Translations under genes and position numbers: made by a program
Origin: Phellopilus nigrolimitatus
Taxonomy: Eukaryota > Basidiomycota > Agaricomycetes > Hymenochaetales > Hymenochaetaceae
NCBI GenBank assembly: GCA_021029095.1
Contig: JAJOHG010000005.1
Span: 1,302,001-1,366,000, forward strand
Direction of reading: 5' to 3'
DNA: 64,000 bases
In this document: piece by piece, positions 34,113 to 45,279 of the stretch
How positions within the stretch are numbered: position 1 is the first letter of the stretch
Layout: each line of letters opens with the position of its first letter
The notes under the pieces: generated by a model
The model's input: only the letters and a program-made list of their open reading frames with translations
Database searches by the model: none
Told to the model about the DNA's origin: nothing

Positions 34113-34555
34113 TCATGGCCCCATCCACCAGCCCAAAATCTTATAAGCTATCCAAAAGCCAACAATGAACACGACACAGTAAGTTATGTTTCTCCACTGC
34201 TTTACGCCTCCTGAGAGACCAAACTGCCCGTGCTGCGCGCTGCGAGGATTGGGCTAGTGAAGAGCCGAATGAGGTGAAAGAATTCGACTGTTTTAATCCC
34301 CGTGTCAAATAATTTCGTAAGGTTTGTATCAATAACGCCATACCGTCTCGTCTAGAGTCAAGTGCTGACGTTCGACGTCCTGGTATATGTCCGTAGTTAC
34401 CTGGCAAGAACGAGAGAAGTGGAAGTCGGGACATAAGCGGGGCGGCGAGAAACCAAGCGACGTACGCCACGAAGCGTCCTTATCTTCGCGTGCAGGGCAT
34501 CGAGGTGCTGGTCATTCTGTGTCTCGATGTGGTCAGCGTCGCTCGTCGATGCCAT
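34113..34555 (-). CDS. Bet1/Sft1-family Qc-SNARE (frame broken before the membrane anchor)
   Basis: Three minus-strand exons (34555-34466, 34400-34344, 34287-34113) encode a small SNARE of about 106 aa. It begins MASTSDADHIETQN, then DQHLDALHAKIRTLRG, VTTDIYQDVERQ, HLTLDET and SNSFTSFGSSLAQSSQRA, which is the spacing of a Qc SNARE helix; the central-layer position falls within VERQ. The membrane anchor, NITYCVVFIVGFWIAYKIL, is present in the next frame, so one extra base is needed near 34230. Read without correction, the protein ends at 34141 without an anchor. Members act in ER-Golgi or intra-Golgi vesicle fusion. The opposite strand has no competing gene. The start lies divergent to a DUF6534 gene, with about 385 bases between. 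Confidence 0.72.
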
Positions 34556-34940
34556 GGTACATGAGTGAGTAGCGCGTGGGGGTAAGAACGGGGTTGAGGA
34601 TGCTGTCGACGGCGAACTCGTCTGGCGTCCCAACCGAGGCGTGAGAACGGTGTGCACATACGGTATGATCGACGCATTTCACGCACAAACCACAGTAACC
34701 GAGACCGGAATGGTTGAATGCCAATTTCTCATACTTATCAATCTCATAACCATGGCTTCCAAGTTTGACAGCGAGCCAGTGCGCCGCATGCAGCTTGGAG
34801 CATACACTCTTCGTTTCCCACCACGATCACGACCACTTATCTGCCCACTCATTCTTGCGACCGCCTTTCTTAACGTTCTCAACGCTTTCGCTCCCCTGTC
34901 GATGAATTCTGCCGCTCACCAAGTCTCGTGAATTACACAA
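34556..34940. promoter_or_regulatory. Divergent promoter region (SNARE / DUF6534 gene 1)
   Basis: This is the gap between the start codons of the minus-strand SNARE gene and the plus-strand membrane protein gene. It holds AT-rich stretches but no clear TATA box. Short frames here are judged non-coding. Confidence 0.4.
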
Positions 34941-36399
34941 ATGTCATGGGCTTCTTTCGAACCTAATAATGTCGCTGACCACCCCGCGGCCTTCGTCGGG
35001 CCAAATGTCGCAAGCGCCGTGGTGCAGAGCTTGGAGACTGGCATCCTGATCAACCAGTCCATTCGCTTCTGGGCGCGCGCGTCTAATGAGCCAAAAATCA
35101 TCAAGCTTCTTGTGTCTTTCGTGTCTATCGTCGCAGCGTATGTGTCTTCATTGTAGCAATATTATGAAATGATAATAACATGTAATTTTCTTTGCAATAG
35201 ATTTCAGACATGTGTAGCTTTCTATAACACTTGGCGGGTGGTCGTACTGGGGTTTGGAAACTGGGTGCGCTTATTCACAGGCTCCCTATCATTTCGTCTA
35301 TTGATCGTCTATCAGGGTAACGTCGTTGACCTAGGATGGCCGGACCGAATACAACCTGCCTTGGTAGAGTATATCTTAACGGAGGCCTATGATTACCTCT
35401 TACACATTCACAGAACTGTATTATGGCAGCGCCTTTCCAGGCTTTCTTGATCTGGCGGTGCTGGACTGTCTGTTTGTTTTACTCGTGCAAAGCTCCAAAT
35501 GTTTCTCATTTTCTAAGAATTCCAGGCTATGGGTCGGCGGTGGATTATTTTGGTATGGTAATTCCCAGAGAAACCCGGTTAGATGACTTACTTGCTCTGA
35601 CAGGCCCCTTTAGTGACGCTCCTATTGGCGACTGTCATCATGAACATCTTCATCACATCAGAAGTCTTCTCTATGTTCTCAAACCTTTCTTTCACGCTTT
35701 CAGCCACGAAGTTGACAGGTCCTCCTGTAAGCAGATTTTCCCATCATTTTCCTAGTCATTGATTTGACACATACATTCAGCGAGAATGTTCGTCAGACAA
35801 TTATAAATTCATCATTGTTAGCTAACTCACCTTTTACTGATTCTCTTTCACGTCTCAAAGACATGACGGCCTTTGTACTTACTGCTGGTGAGTTCCATCA
35901 TGCACGGTGACGAATATCCCAAACTAATAGGTTCTCTAGTCCTCGACATATTAATAACAATCCTTAGTATGCTACCAAATACTCTATCATTTCTTTGCAC
36001 TAACTATTTTTAGTGCTTTGGGTTCTGCTCCAAGTAAAATCCCAAGCACTATCCAAACGATTTGAAAAGGTACGTTTCTATTCGCATGGCATATTTGTAC
36101 TGCATTGGACTGAAAAATACATTCGTGTATTATAGACTCTCACACGAGTGCTGCGCATGATGTGGGAAGCAGCACTCCCACCTTGCGCATGTGCTGTAGC
36201 TGCTTGCATTATCTACAGAGAAATGGTTCGTAACTGCTGTTTGTTTTGCAAATGCATATGTCTTACCTCTAGTCTTATTTAGTCTAAAGAGAATTTGTGG
36301 GACGTATTTTTCCAATCAATACTTGGGAAATTATACGTTATATCTCTTTTCGTAATTCTGTGGGGTTTTTCTTCCTTTTTATTTGCGAGAAAATTCTGA
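34941..36399 (+). CDS. DUF6534-type seven-transmembrane protein, copy 1
   Basis: The multi-exon gene starts with ATG at 34941. The first exon (34941-35137) encodes HPAAFVGPNVASAVVQSLET, the usual glycine-poor first helix of this family, and ends in a second helix. The next exon gives FQTCVAFYNTWRVVVLGFGNW. A later segment, AFLIWRCWTV, is the family's helix 3 hallmark (Q-x-F-x-W-R). Helices APLVTLLLATVIMNIFI, VLDILITILS and VLWVLLQVKSQA follow. The final exons carry LTRVLRMMWEAALPP and LWDVFFQSILGKLYVISLFV, the family C-terminus. Function is unknown; members are multi-pass plasma-membrane or endomembrane proteins that are greatly expanded in agaricomycetes. The exons between 35290 and 35560 could not be joined with confidence, so this copy may be partly damaged. 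Confidence 0.65.
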
Positions 36400-37444
36400 T
36401 GTTGGCCTAGTAATGGTCGCGCCGATTTAAGACGCCCACCATCTGCGATGACTCCTTTCAATGCGTCCGCAGGTTTGGCAAGATACTGGGCCGCCGGTGC
36501 TCCCACAGAGCTCAGAGTCAACGTGCGTAAATGTCCTTATCGGAGTCCTTCTCCCGCTCAGCATTACTGAGCTCCACGCTTTCGTTGCTAGTTTACAAGC
36601 GTTGTTGATCGGCCGAACGATTCAGAGTTGGAGGCCACGCCGACGACGGAAGGTCAAGTTTCAGAAGTGCGAGCACGGACGTTTGGCAAGGACGGAAATA
36701 TAGTTGCGGCGGGAAGCTTGCTGCGGCGCCCGCCGACAGTAGTACATCGGTCGGTCGGGTTGGGAGATCTGCGACCTTTTCCTCAATAGAACGTGATTCT
36801 ATTCCCGTATAATACATGTACTAATACATGTACTATGTTTCTCCGATTAAACATTGAAGCACTCTTTGAGTCGTGCCTGATCCGGCGGCAGACTCCTAGC
36901 TGTTCTTGGCTCACAATAGAAGTTACGTACGGGCGGTGCGCGCGTCGATCATTTAGCTTCTTTCTGAAAATCCCGACTCCTGATTTTCCATGCATCAAAG
37001 TCTGTTCGATTTTTACAGCTCACCCAACCCTCGCTAGCAAATCCTATTGCTAGGGTATTGGTTGATATACTTCCTGCCGCGACGTGAGGGATTACATCAA
37101 ATTGGTTCTTACTTACCGTGTCTTCGCCGGCACATCGTGATAACCGCGAAGTGCCTATTTTTGTACTAGTCTTGTTCCCAGGCATCCGATTGCGTCAATC
37201 CCCCGCACGCGGAGGAAGCATACCTGGGAACGATGTTACGTCGTAAGTTTGAGCATATCATATCTCTCTTTCCCCAACCTTAAGGTGGGCGAAGGCGGAT
37301 GACTCGTTGCCTTCACCTCACTTTCAATTCCGGAAGTAATACATACATGGATACGCTATATGACAGCCCGTAACCAAGCTCCCACTTTCTTTCCCCTTTA
37401 AAGTGCGGCGGCCCAAAAAGCGCAGTACGTGGCTGGAAAACGAC
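36400..37444. other. Intergenic region between the two DUF6534 genes
   Basis: About 1 kb with no long conserved frame. A tandem ACATGTACTA-type duplication occurs near 36812-36838. The short plus- and minus-strand frames (36461-36820, 36783-37185) have no recognisable domain. The final 60 bases are pyrimidine-rich and could be the promoter of the second copy. Confidence 0.4.
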
Positions 37445-38802
37445 ATGGCACCCGGATCCAATTTTCTCTCCCCCTATCTTGAAGAACACCCTGTCGATTT
37501 TATTGGGCCGCAGATATTGGGCGCACTCGTGCAGGCGGTCGAGGTCGGCATATTAACTAACCAGGCGGTATATTTCTTCTCGGGGGTAGCCCAGGAACGC
37601 CGATGGATCTTAGTAACTGTCTCGCTGGCTTTGATGATATCGACGTGAGTCCATTTTAGGTCTAACAACCGCATGTTGATGTAGGTCCACTTTCGAATAT
37701 CAGGATACAGACATGCATGTCGTTTTATAGCATATGGCGGCTCACCGTGCATAATTTCGGAAACTGGGCAGCGGTGGTCGTGCTTTTTTGGACGGATAAA
37801 ACCCAGCTCATTCTGGTACGTGATTCATTCATGTTAGATGATTTAGATTTTCTAACAGTAGTGCTTCGAACTTGAAGAATGGCCTTGCCTCCGCTCCTGT
37901 TCAGTGTTATTTTATCTGGAGGTGCTGGGTGGTGAGTTCTTTCAAATCAGTCTAGTTTTAAAGTTGGAAACGGAGGCCTTTTTCAGATCACCGAAAAGCG
38001 ACTATATGTTTTAGTGAGTGCAATTGCTTTCCTTCTCCCTTTCTTGCACATTTTGTGACGAGTTGGCTTATACTGCCGGCAGATTCCGCTTCTCGCAATC
38101 CTCGTTGCGTCCATTACTTCAATGGTCGTTATTACTATCGAACTTTTTAACATTGACACCGAAACAGTCACCGTTCATCCGCACCTTCCGGTGAGTTCTA
38201 TTTACTCCGAGAATGTGCGCGAAATTACTGACTCCTTTCAGTATGCTTGTTAGTCGCATTTTCGAGTTCGTCAAAGCATTCATCATTTGAAGATTGCTGA
38301 CACCTGGACAGTTGTATTAAGCTACGTCTTCTCCGCCCTTCTGGATATTGCTCTCACTGTAATTAGTGAGTTTAAACCTACACCGGTGTTCAGACTATTG
38401 CTGACGTTCGATTTAGTGCTGTCGTACTTGATCAAAGCCAGGAAGTATACCGTCTCAAAACATACAAACCATGTGAGTTTAATCAGTGTTGATGGCAAAA
38501 TTTTTTAAAAATTAAGTACGCTCAGCTTGTGTTGCGTCTTATGAGAACTGCCTGCGAGGCTGCTATACCGCCTTGTATTTGTGCTATAGCAGTAATGTGT
38601 GCTTATGTCACATCGGTGAGTCGCTACCCTACTGCGTGCAGAGCTCAGAATGCTGAAACAAAGCATACAGTCCGAGGAGAATTTCTGGGACATATTTGTG
38701 CAAATAATCATGGGGAAGGTCTATTGTATATGCTTCCTTGCCGTTTTGTGGGTCTCTCTACTATTTATGCATCAGGAACTGGTGATGCTGACGAACACTT
38801 AG
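37445..38802 (+). CDS. DUF6534-type seven-transmembrane protein, copy 2
   Basis: This is a second member of the same family, on the same strand and about 1 kb downstream of the first. The first exon encodes HPVDFIGPQILGALVQAVEV, then FQTCMSFYSIWRLTVHNFGNW after an intron. Later pieces are ITEKRLYVLIPLLAILVASI, VVLSYVFSALLDIALTVI, LVLRLMRTACEAAIPPCICA and ENFWDIFVQIIMGKVYCICF, ending at TAG 38800-38802. These parallel the first copy in order (HPxxFIGP, FQTC-x5-W, FGNW, E-A-A-x-PP, FWDxFxQxIxGK). They are nonetheless strongly diverged, which suggests an old tandem duplication. Exon boundaries in the middle are approximate. Function is unknown. Confidence 0.65.
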
Positions 38803-39453
38803 GAATGGTCGTGACCAGCTGAGGTCGATGCCTGAAACATCATTCCACACCTCCTCGCCAATACCTGGCTTTGCGCAAACTGGCACGATGCATAGCGCAA
38901 TACTGGTGCAGGTGCATATTTATTTCTGCATTCGCGCATGTCTAGGCACATTTTCTAACGCAAAATTCTCATTTGCTAGATGAGTCCGCTAAGGAGAGAG
39001 CACGACGGGAAGGACTCGTTGCTCGACGGCCAGTTACGCAGAGCGTCCACTTCGTATTCTACTGACTAGATGCAGAAGACGACGATAATGCTTCCTTGAT
39101 GCGTCACGAGAAGACGGAGATGAGACGCTTGAGAAGTTGTGTATCGTTATTCATGATATTCACTATAATGATAGACATGCTAGCTTATGTATCTCTCTAC
39201 GCATTTGAATGGCATTATTAGTATACCACTTCCGAATCCTACTGAAGAAAGTAAGACTCGCGGGACGAAATGATGCTATTTTCTCGCAGTTCATTGTTTT
39301 GAGTTTGAACTCCGCCAACGAGCCGAAGATCTGCATCATGGTGGCCTTGTTGAGCTGGTTGCCTGTTGTGGCATTTCGTTCAAAGTCGCCAACGCGTGGT
39401 CGGCAACCACCTTCACGATCACCTCGAGCATCGCTCTCACCACACCCCCCACG
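38803..39453. other. Intergenic region with a possible stray exon
   Basis: A stretch at about 38979-39064 reads DESAKERARREGLVARRPVT to a stop and could be a leftover C-terminal exon of another membrane-protein copy or an alternative end of the second DUF6534 gene. The rest shows no gene. The shugoshin promoter must lie in the last few hundred bases. Confidence 0.35.
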
Positions 39454-41486
39454 ATGAGCAGACGCGACTCCAGAGTGCACATTTCGGTCCGTCAAAACGA
39501 CACCCTCCTCGAGTTTGAGAACTGTAAGTCGTGTTCATTTGTTCGTCACGTGGGTCGGTTCCTCTCTGACGTCCCGTGTCTGCTGCAGTCAAGAAGAAGT
39601 TCCTATTCGCCAACAAGCAGATAACGAAGTATGGATACCGCGGGCAGATATGAGCGCGATAATGATGCTGACATGTTTCGTTTATTAGACAGAACTGCAG
39701 CTTGAGCTTGAAGATCGAAGAGCTCAACGCTCACATATCGACACTTTACGTGGAGAATCTCCGCTTACGTGCATCTGAAATCGCGCTGCAGTCGCAGCTG
39801 AAAAGAGAGAAGCACAAATGCCACAAGATCATGAGCGATGCGGAGGGGGCGGTAAGTGCGTGGTTTCGTACTACAAAAAGTGGGGAACTGAGCGAAAGCC
39901 ACCACAAGACCTTGAACCTTCTCAAGCACTTCGGCATCATTCGTCAGTCCTACGATGTTTCTGAGCCGCCACCTTCGCCGAAGGAACCCGGAACTCCTCC
40001 GTCTCTGAAGTTTCAGAAGCCGCCTCCTCGGTCCCCTTCTGCACCACGACTAGCCCAGCTACCGAGCGTCCCAGACATAACAGAAGACCCCGAGCCTCAT
40101 GAGACGTCCTCGGAGGAGAATGACCTATATCTGAACCAACAGACTAACTTTATCTCAAAGAGGCCCCGAATCAGTACTTCTCGACTGCCTGTTCCCTCAC
40201 GCATTTCTTCACCACCGCCATCCGATGCCGTTCCACCTATCAATCTCGTTGCTGAGGACGGTTCTGGATCAAAAAGGAAGAGGAAGCTGACGCGAAGACC
40301 AAGTGGTCTGATGCCTGTTCCCGATCAACCTACACGTCCCGTGAGCCCAGCATTGGGGTCGCCCATAGGGGACGTGATGGACTTGTCCGAAGAGGAGGAA
40401 GCTGCGGCATTAAAGGATCTGGAAGACATCGTGTCGAGGGAGGACGAGCGAGAAGAGGAAGCAGCGAAGAAACCGAAGAAGAAATCCAAGCCGAGGGAAG
40501 ATAGCGACCGCGATGCCGTCGAGAGAACAGAACGGAAGAAGGTCAAGGATGACGTTCCGATTATAAGACTAAAGGATGTGACTAATTCACCTCGTCGACG
40601 TCGCCGTGCTGCACCTTTCACTGATGGAGCAAGTAACAGTGAGTCTGCCGCGCGTTTTGATCCCATTCACTAAATTAATGAAATCTTAACTAGACCATGA
40701 GCGAGCTACGTCATCTGGACTATCCAACGTGGGTTCACATGCGCCGTTATCTTCCTCTTCTTTGTCGACTCTGCAGTCTGCAGAGGATGAGCCTTCGTAT
40801 CTCCCAACTCCGCTTCCTTCTTCTGCGGCAAATACGCCTGTTGCAAAACACGCTTCTCTTCCTGTGGACGATGGTGAGGCAAGTGCTGGCGGGCGTGAAC
40901 GGCGCACGCGCAAGAGCGTTAATTATGCAGAACCTAAGCTAAACACGTAAGCAACCAGTTTTACTCTATTTGAAGAGAACTAGAGCTAATTTCTGCTTCC
41001 ATTTGTAGGAAAATGCGCAAGCCGGATTCCATCGCATCTTCCGGAACTAGACTATCGTTAACGTCTGTTACTACATCTGCTGAAACTCCTTTACCTATGC
41101 CATCGTCAAGCCGGAGTGGAGGCTCTGCTAGGTCTTCGCCGGAGGCTGAAGAGCTCCCCATGACGGCTAAGCAAAAGGCTAGTCTAGGTGCCGGAGCAGG
41201 ACGTCGGTCTACACTGTCCACCTCGGTTACGAAACGAAAACGTCTGTCAAAGTCTCAGTCTGACGACCGGACCGACGGCCTCGACGATGGGGAGACTGAC
41301 GGTGGAGACGCCGATGCGGAGTTCAGCGAGTTTAGCGACTTCAAAAGCGGGTTGGCTAACATCAACACGCGGCGGAAAAGTGTGCAGAGCGACAGTGATC
41401 ATGATGTGACTGCCAAGAATGGCTATCATAGAACTCAGCGGGAGATCGAAGACGGCATCGGGAGGCGGCATAGCATTGCCATCTAA
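39454..41486 (+). CDS. SGO1: Shugoshin (centromeric cohesin protector)
   Basis: Five exons (39454-39523, 39589-39628, 39689-40638, 40694-40946, 41009-41486) give about 596 aa, all phases agreeing. The N-terminal coiled coil is FKKKFLFANKQITKQN, then SLSLKIEELNAHISTLYVEN, the PP2A-binding helix of shugoshins. A long acidic/basic disordered middle follows, with KRKRKLTRRP and KKPKKKSKP clusters. Across the exon 4/5 junction lies the shugoshin C-terminal motif RRTRKSVNYAEPKLNTKMRK (basic cluster, V-x-Y-x-E-P-x-L-x-x-K-M-R), which binds phosphorylated histone H2A near centromeres. Shugoshin with PP2A shields cohesin from separase in meiosis I and monitors kinetochore tension. Only one shugoshin is seen in the window. 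Both the domain order and the length fit the fungal family. Confidence 0.88.
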
Positions 41487-41917
41487 TCATGTTGGTTTCG
41501 GTCCTAATGCCCTTAATTCTCTGTGCAATATGTACTGCGTTCGCGCGATTATCGCTCTGATTTTTATTCCTTATGACCGTCATGAATCCTTCTTTCCATT
41601 TGGTTACATAGGTCGCTAGATAGCGTTACGTTCTTCATCGCAACTGTATTACAATGCTCGTTCATATTCGCGATATCAACCGGATTTCTCTGCTGTGAAT
41701 TCAGAATGAAAGATTTCGCTTGTATTTATGGTATACGCTGTACGACACGAGAATAGCTAAACTCAAAATGATGGCCTTGACGGTAAATCATAAGTTGAAT
41801 CAATAAATGAACACGATAGAGTAAAATGCTCGCGCCTCAGCTCAAGATCGTCTTTGTGTCAATAGGCTGATGAATGTTTGGCTCAAAACGAAAGAGTACC
41901 AAGAAAACTTCAAAGTG
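41487..41917. other. Convergent intergenic region
   Basis: This is the shared 3' space between shugoshin and the minus-strand phosphosite-rich gene. It is AT-rich with several ATAAA-like words near 41810-41830, suitable as polyadenylation signals. No gene is supported. Confidence 0.45.
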
Positions 41918-44078
41918 TTAAGCGCCGACTGGACTTGCCGCAAAAGTCAGCTTCTCCACGGCCACCTCGTCATCGTCCTCATCGTCGGTATCCCGCACCC
42001 ACGCGCCGAAGTCCACATCTTGCTCGAGGAAATTACTCAACTGGTTCACCTGAGCGTCGACGTCGAACTGCGAATTGTACGTCATGCCGAGCAGGCCCGA
42101 GCTTGCACGCACGATGTTCCGCTGACTGCTGCCTGTACGCTGACTCTGCCCGCGCAGTACAGCGATCTGCGAATTTGTGGGCTTATCGAGTACCTGCTGT
42201 GCTTTTGGCGACGCCTGCTGCGTCGACGCACCCAGGGGTGCAAAGCGACCGGGGCTCTGCGTAAAGCCGAGAGGGGATGCCGGGAGGTCAGGAACGTGGT
42301 TCGTCGACCCGCGCGACGAACCGGATGAGTCGCCCGATGCGGGAGACGAGAAGTACGATCGGTCGGACTTCGCGGGAGAGTGCGCACCGCCTTCCTCGCT
42401 TGTCTCGCCACCGGCGTCATCCGCACCTAGGTGCTGCGGGAGTTGCTTGCGCGATGGGGGGCGAGGGCGTGGGATCGACTTACGCGAGCTCGCAAGCAAG
42501 TCGACAGCTACATGCCGATCTGGCGTACGCGGGAAAGGCATTTTGCGGATAACCGCTGCGCCATTGATCTGGGAATCGGGCGTGGTGGGACCATTGGTAA
42601 ACGTGGCGACACCATAAGGTGAGGGCGTTGTTCGGTGTTTCTTCAGCGGCTGCCGCTCGGGCGTGCGAGGGTGGTTATGCACCGTAAATGGAGCGGGAGC
42701 GCCATCCTCTGAAAGCGGCGTGAGAGGGCGGACCTGCTTATTTGGCGGCGTTGTAGGCCCTTGAGCGGCGGTCGCAGGTCGAGGCGCTCCGACGAACATT
42801 GGGGTGAATTCAGGAGAATTAGCGGATGAGTCCGGCGGAGATGGAGGTGTTAGGTGTAACGGTTCCTCTGCGAATTTTGATTCAATTCCCTGCCGATCGA
42901 TTGAAGAAACGGGAGCAATTTGTGGTAGTTGTTCTAGTTCAGCTACGCTTATTTGCGCCTGATTACCTACAACGGTATCCTTTGGTGTGGACGTCGGTAG
43001 ATTCGAAGGGAAAGACAGAGGCAAAGACTTGTCCAATTCGTGAGTAGCGACGGTATCTTTCGGAGTAGAAGTTGGCAAATCAGACGGAAACGAGGAGGGG
43101 AAAATGTTCTGCATATTCATTAGCACCATCGAACTAGTGACGTAAAAGGAGACTTACAGAGAGGTCGGGCAAGACACTTTGTCGATTTTTGTTCGAGTCT
43201 TTGATCAGTACGTCTCCCCTTGAAACCGAAACGGGGTTTGATAGGAAACGTTCCGCTCCAGATGTAGGTTTATTCAGGCCAGCATCGCTAATATTAACAT
43301 TGGTTGTGTTGACGGTTTTCGCGTCTACGCAATGAACGGCAGTTTGTTTCTCCACATCGTTTTGTGATAAGTGTTGTTCCGCTGTAGCCCTTCGAGATGC
43401 GATGTCTTCCCTGGAAGCCGGGCCCGACTTTTTTAGTTTGCTCTCTTTGAGCACCGAAGATCTCTTGACGACCGGAAAACCCAACGGAGTTTGGCTGTGG
43501 CTGACCGGTTGTGTAGTCGATGCTGTGACAGGCGAGGAGCCCAGTGGTTGCAGACTGGCTTTCCAGCTCAAGACCTTCTCAAGGGAGTTTTGTGATTTAG
43601 TATCCGACGGCACGAGCATCGCACGTTCCTTCCCCTTCAGCTTGAAGCGTCGCTCAGCCATCATCCGTTCCCATTCAAACCATTCCTCCTCCGTCTCCGC
43701 GAGTATCCAGGGAAGGTCTTGATCCTCTTGTCCTAGGCCAGTAGTCACAGAAGCTGTACCTGGCTGAGTAGTCGCGTATCCAAACCTTGTACTTCGAATC
43801 TTACAGAAATCGCTAATGTTCCGCCCGTCCCGCACGGCCTGCTCGATTTCGGACTGAAGCAACTCCGAACGCTCTCGAGAGGTCGGCGATGTCGGCGCTG
43901 AGGGTGGGCATAGCTCGTCTGGAAGCGCAGCAATTGCCAGATGCCGTTGAGACAAGCGAGAGGAATAAGTTAATACGGGAGGTCGTCTGATCGTTTCGGT
44001 GGATGTGAGCGAGCTTGACGAGATTGTCCGTGGCGGCGGCGCGATTGTTTGCGGAAAGACGGGCGTGTACAACGACAT
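41918..44078 (-). CDS. Phosphosite-rich hypothetical protein
   Basis: Two minus-strand exons (44078-43158, 43108-41918) with a 49-nt intron encode about 703 aa. The N-terminal third contains an ordered-looking helix (SELLQSEIEQAVRDGRNISD), then LAETEEEWFEWERMMAERRF. The remainder is disordered and full of SP/TP sites (LHLTPPSPPDSS, TPERQPLKKHR, SPASGDSSGSSRGS), as in CDK substrates. A short internal duplication is visible near the exon 2 start: FPSDLPTSTPKDTV, then FPSNLPTSTPKDTV. The C-terminus is acidic (DFGAWVRDTDDEDDDEVAVE). I recognise no family. Its position next to shugoshin may be coincidence, although a cell-cycle role would fit the phosphosites. The start is the first ATG of the open frame. 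Confidence 0.68.
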
Positions 44079-44885
44079 TTCACGATATCACTGATTTAAA
44101 ATAAAATACAAGCAAGAGAGGATGCGTCGTGCCGTGTCTGTGGTTGTGGTCGTAGCTGTCACAGTAAGCGCGACGAGTCGTCGGAGATGAACATGCCACG
44201 ATAGCCAAATATGGCAATATGTTCCGCGTCACCTTATTCTTTGAGCTCAAATCTTTTCTTGTGGTACCTTAACCTGTGTCTGCCAGCTCATCTTTCCAGT
44301 CTACGAGTCATCGACTTCGCCGACCTGTGGTGCCTTGCCATGTGCACTTCATCTGGTTACTCGTTACTGTCACATAGAACGGCGGGCGCTCTGCCAAATT
44401 TGGCCATCGGGGACCCTTTTTAGGAACACAAGGCCTCAGTTCTCCATCGTTTCAATGATTCGTGGCGTACCGCTTGGCGTTCTATGTGGGTACTTCAATG
44501 CTGTGGAACCACAGCAGTTCCATAAGCTTCAGCTCATTCTCAGAATCGGAACGTACCTTGAGCCTCTTTGAAACCTTCCACGGGAGTCATTCTTGCTTGC
44601 TGCGTGCAACAGAGAATAGCGCAATCGAGATTGGTTATTATAAACCACCGATCGTCTCGACCATGCGTATCGACGCATCTCTTTCGCGACAACACCGACC
44701 ATGCCCAGGATCAAGGTTATTGCCTTGATCAAGTGCATGAGTGCCTTGATTGAGACTGGCCACAATGACTTGCCGCTTGTCCCAATCTGTCTGCTCTGTT
44801 GATCCTATGTTCGCGTTGACTGTGGCTCGCAACTATTTAGGTGCTGAATGCTGTTCTGTCCTGATACTCGCCGTCTGTGAAAAAA
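44079..44885. other. Intergenic region
   Basis: This is upstream of the phosphosite-rich gene. Several frames of 60-90 codons occur on both strands (44211-44830) but overlap one another and show no conserved pattern. No gene is supported. Confidence 0.35.
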
Positions 44886-45050
44886 ATGTGGACTGGTCGC
44901 CACAATAGGCTTTCATGTTCGTTGCAACGCGCCCTCCGGAGGAGCGGCTTGTCCCAGTGGGGAAATTTCACTACACAAACATTGTCTGCTGCTATGTACG
45001 CCGCAAATCACCTCCAGAATGCACTGAGGGGAATCATCGCCATCAAGTGA
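44886..45050 (+). CDS. Unrecognised 54-aa basic small ORF
   Basis: ATG to TGA gives 54 aa. It begins MWTGRHNRLSCSLQRALRRS and continues with NFTTQTLSAAMYAANHLQNA, an amphipathic, basic-plus-hydroxyl composition like a mitochondrial targeting sequence or a small organellar protein. The stop overlaps a GTGAGA donor-like word (the last codons read AAGTGAGAG), so it may instead be a first exon spliced onward to about 45099 (CCAAG acceptor). I recognise no family. It was found by frame composition only. Confidence 0.3.
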   Translation: MWTGRHNRLSCSLQRALRRSGLSQWGNFTTQTLSAAMYAANHLQNALRGIIAIK

Positions 45051-45197
45051 GAGAAACAATATGTAAAACGCGATTCATCGACATCTTCTGACTCCAAGTG
45101 CTGTATCTCGCCCTTGACGGTGTCATCTTCTCACCGGACTTGCTACTTGGCCGCAACCTACACTTGCATTTGCCTCCCCCTCTGATTTCGCTGCTAC

Positions 45198-45205
45198 TAT
45201 ATAAG
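45198..45205 (+). promoter_or_regulatory. TATA box of the phosphatase gene
   Basis: TATATAAG lies 75 bases upstream of the ATG at 45280 and only 18 bases upstream of the ATG at 45223. If transcription begins 25-30 bases after it, the first ATG would fall outside the transcript, which favours the start at 45280. Confidence 0.45.
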
Positions 45206-45279
45206 CGACTCGCTTGGACACCATGCTTTCGTCAAACACAAGCTTTTCTAGTCCGTACCGCACAGACCATACGACAAGA

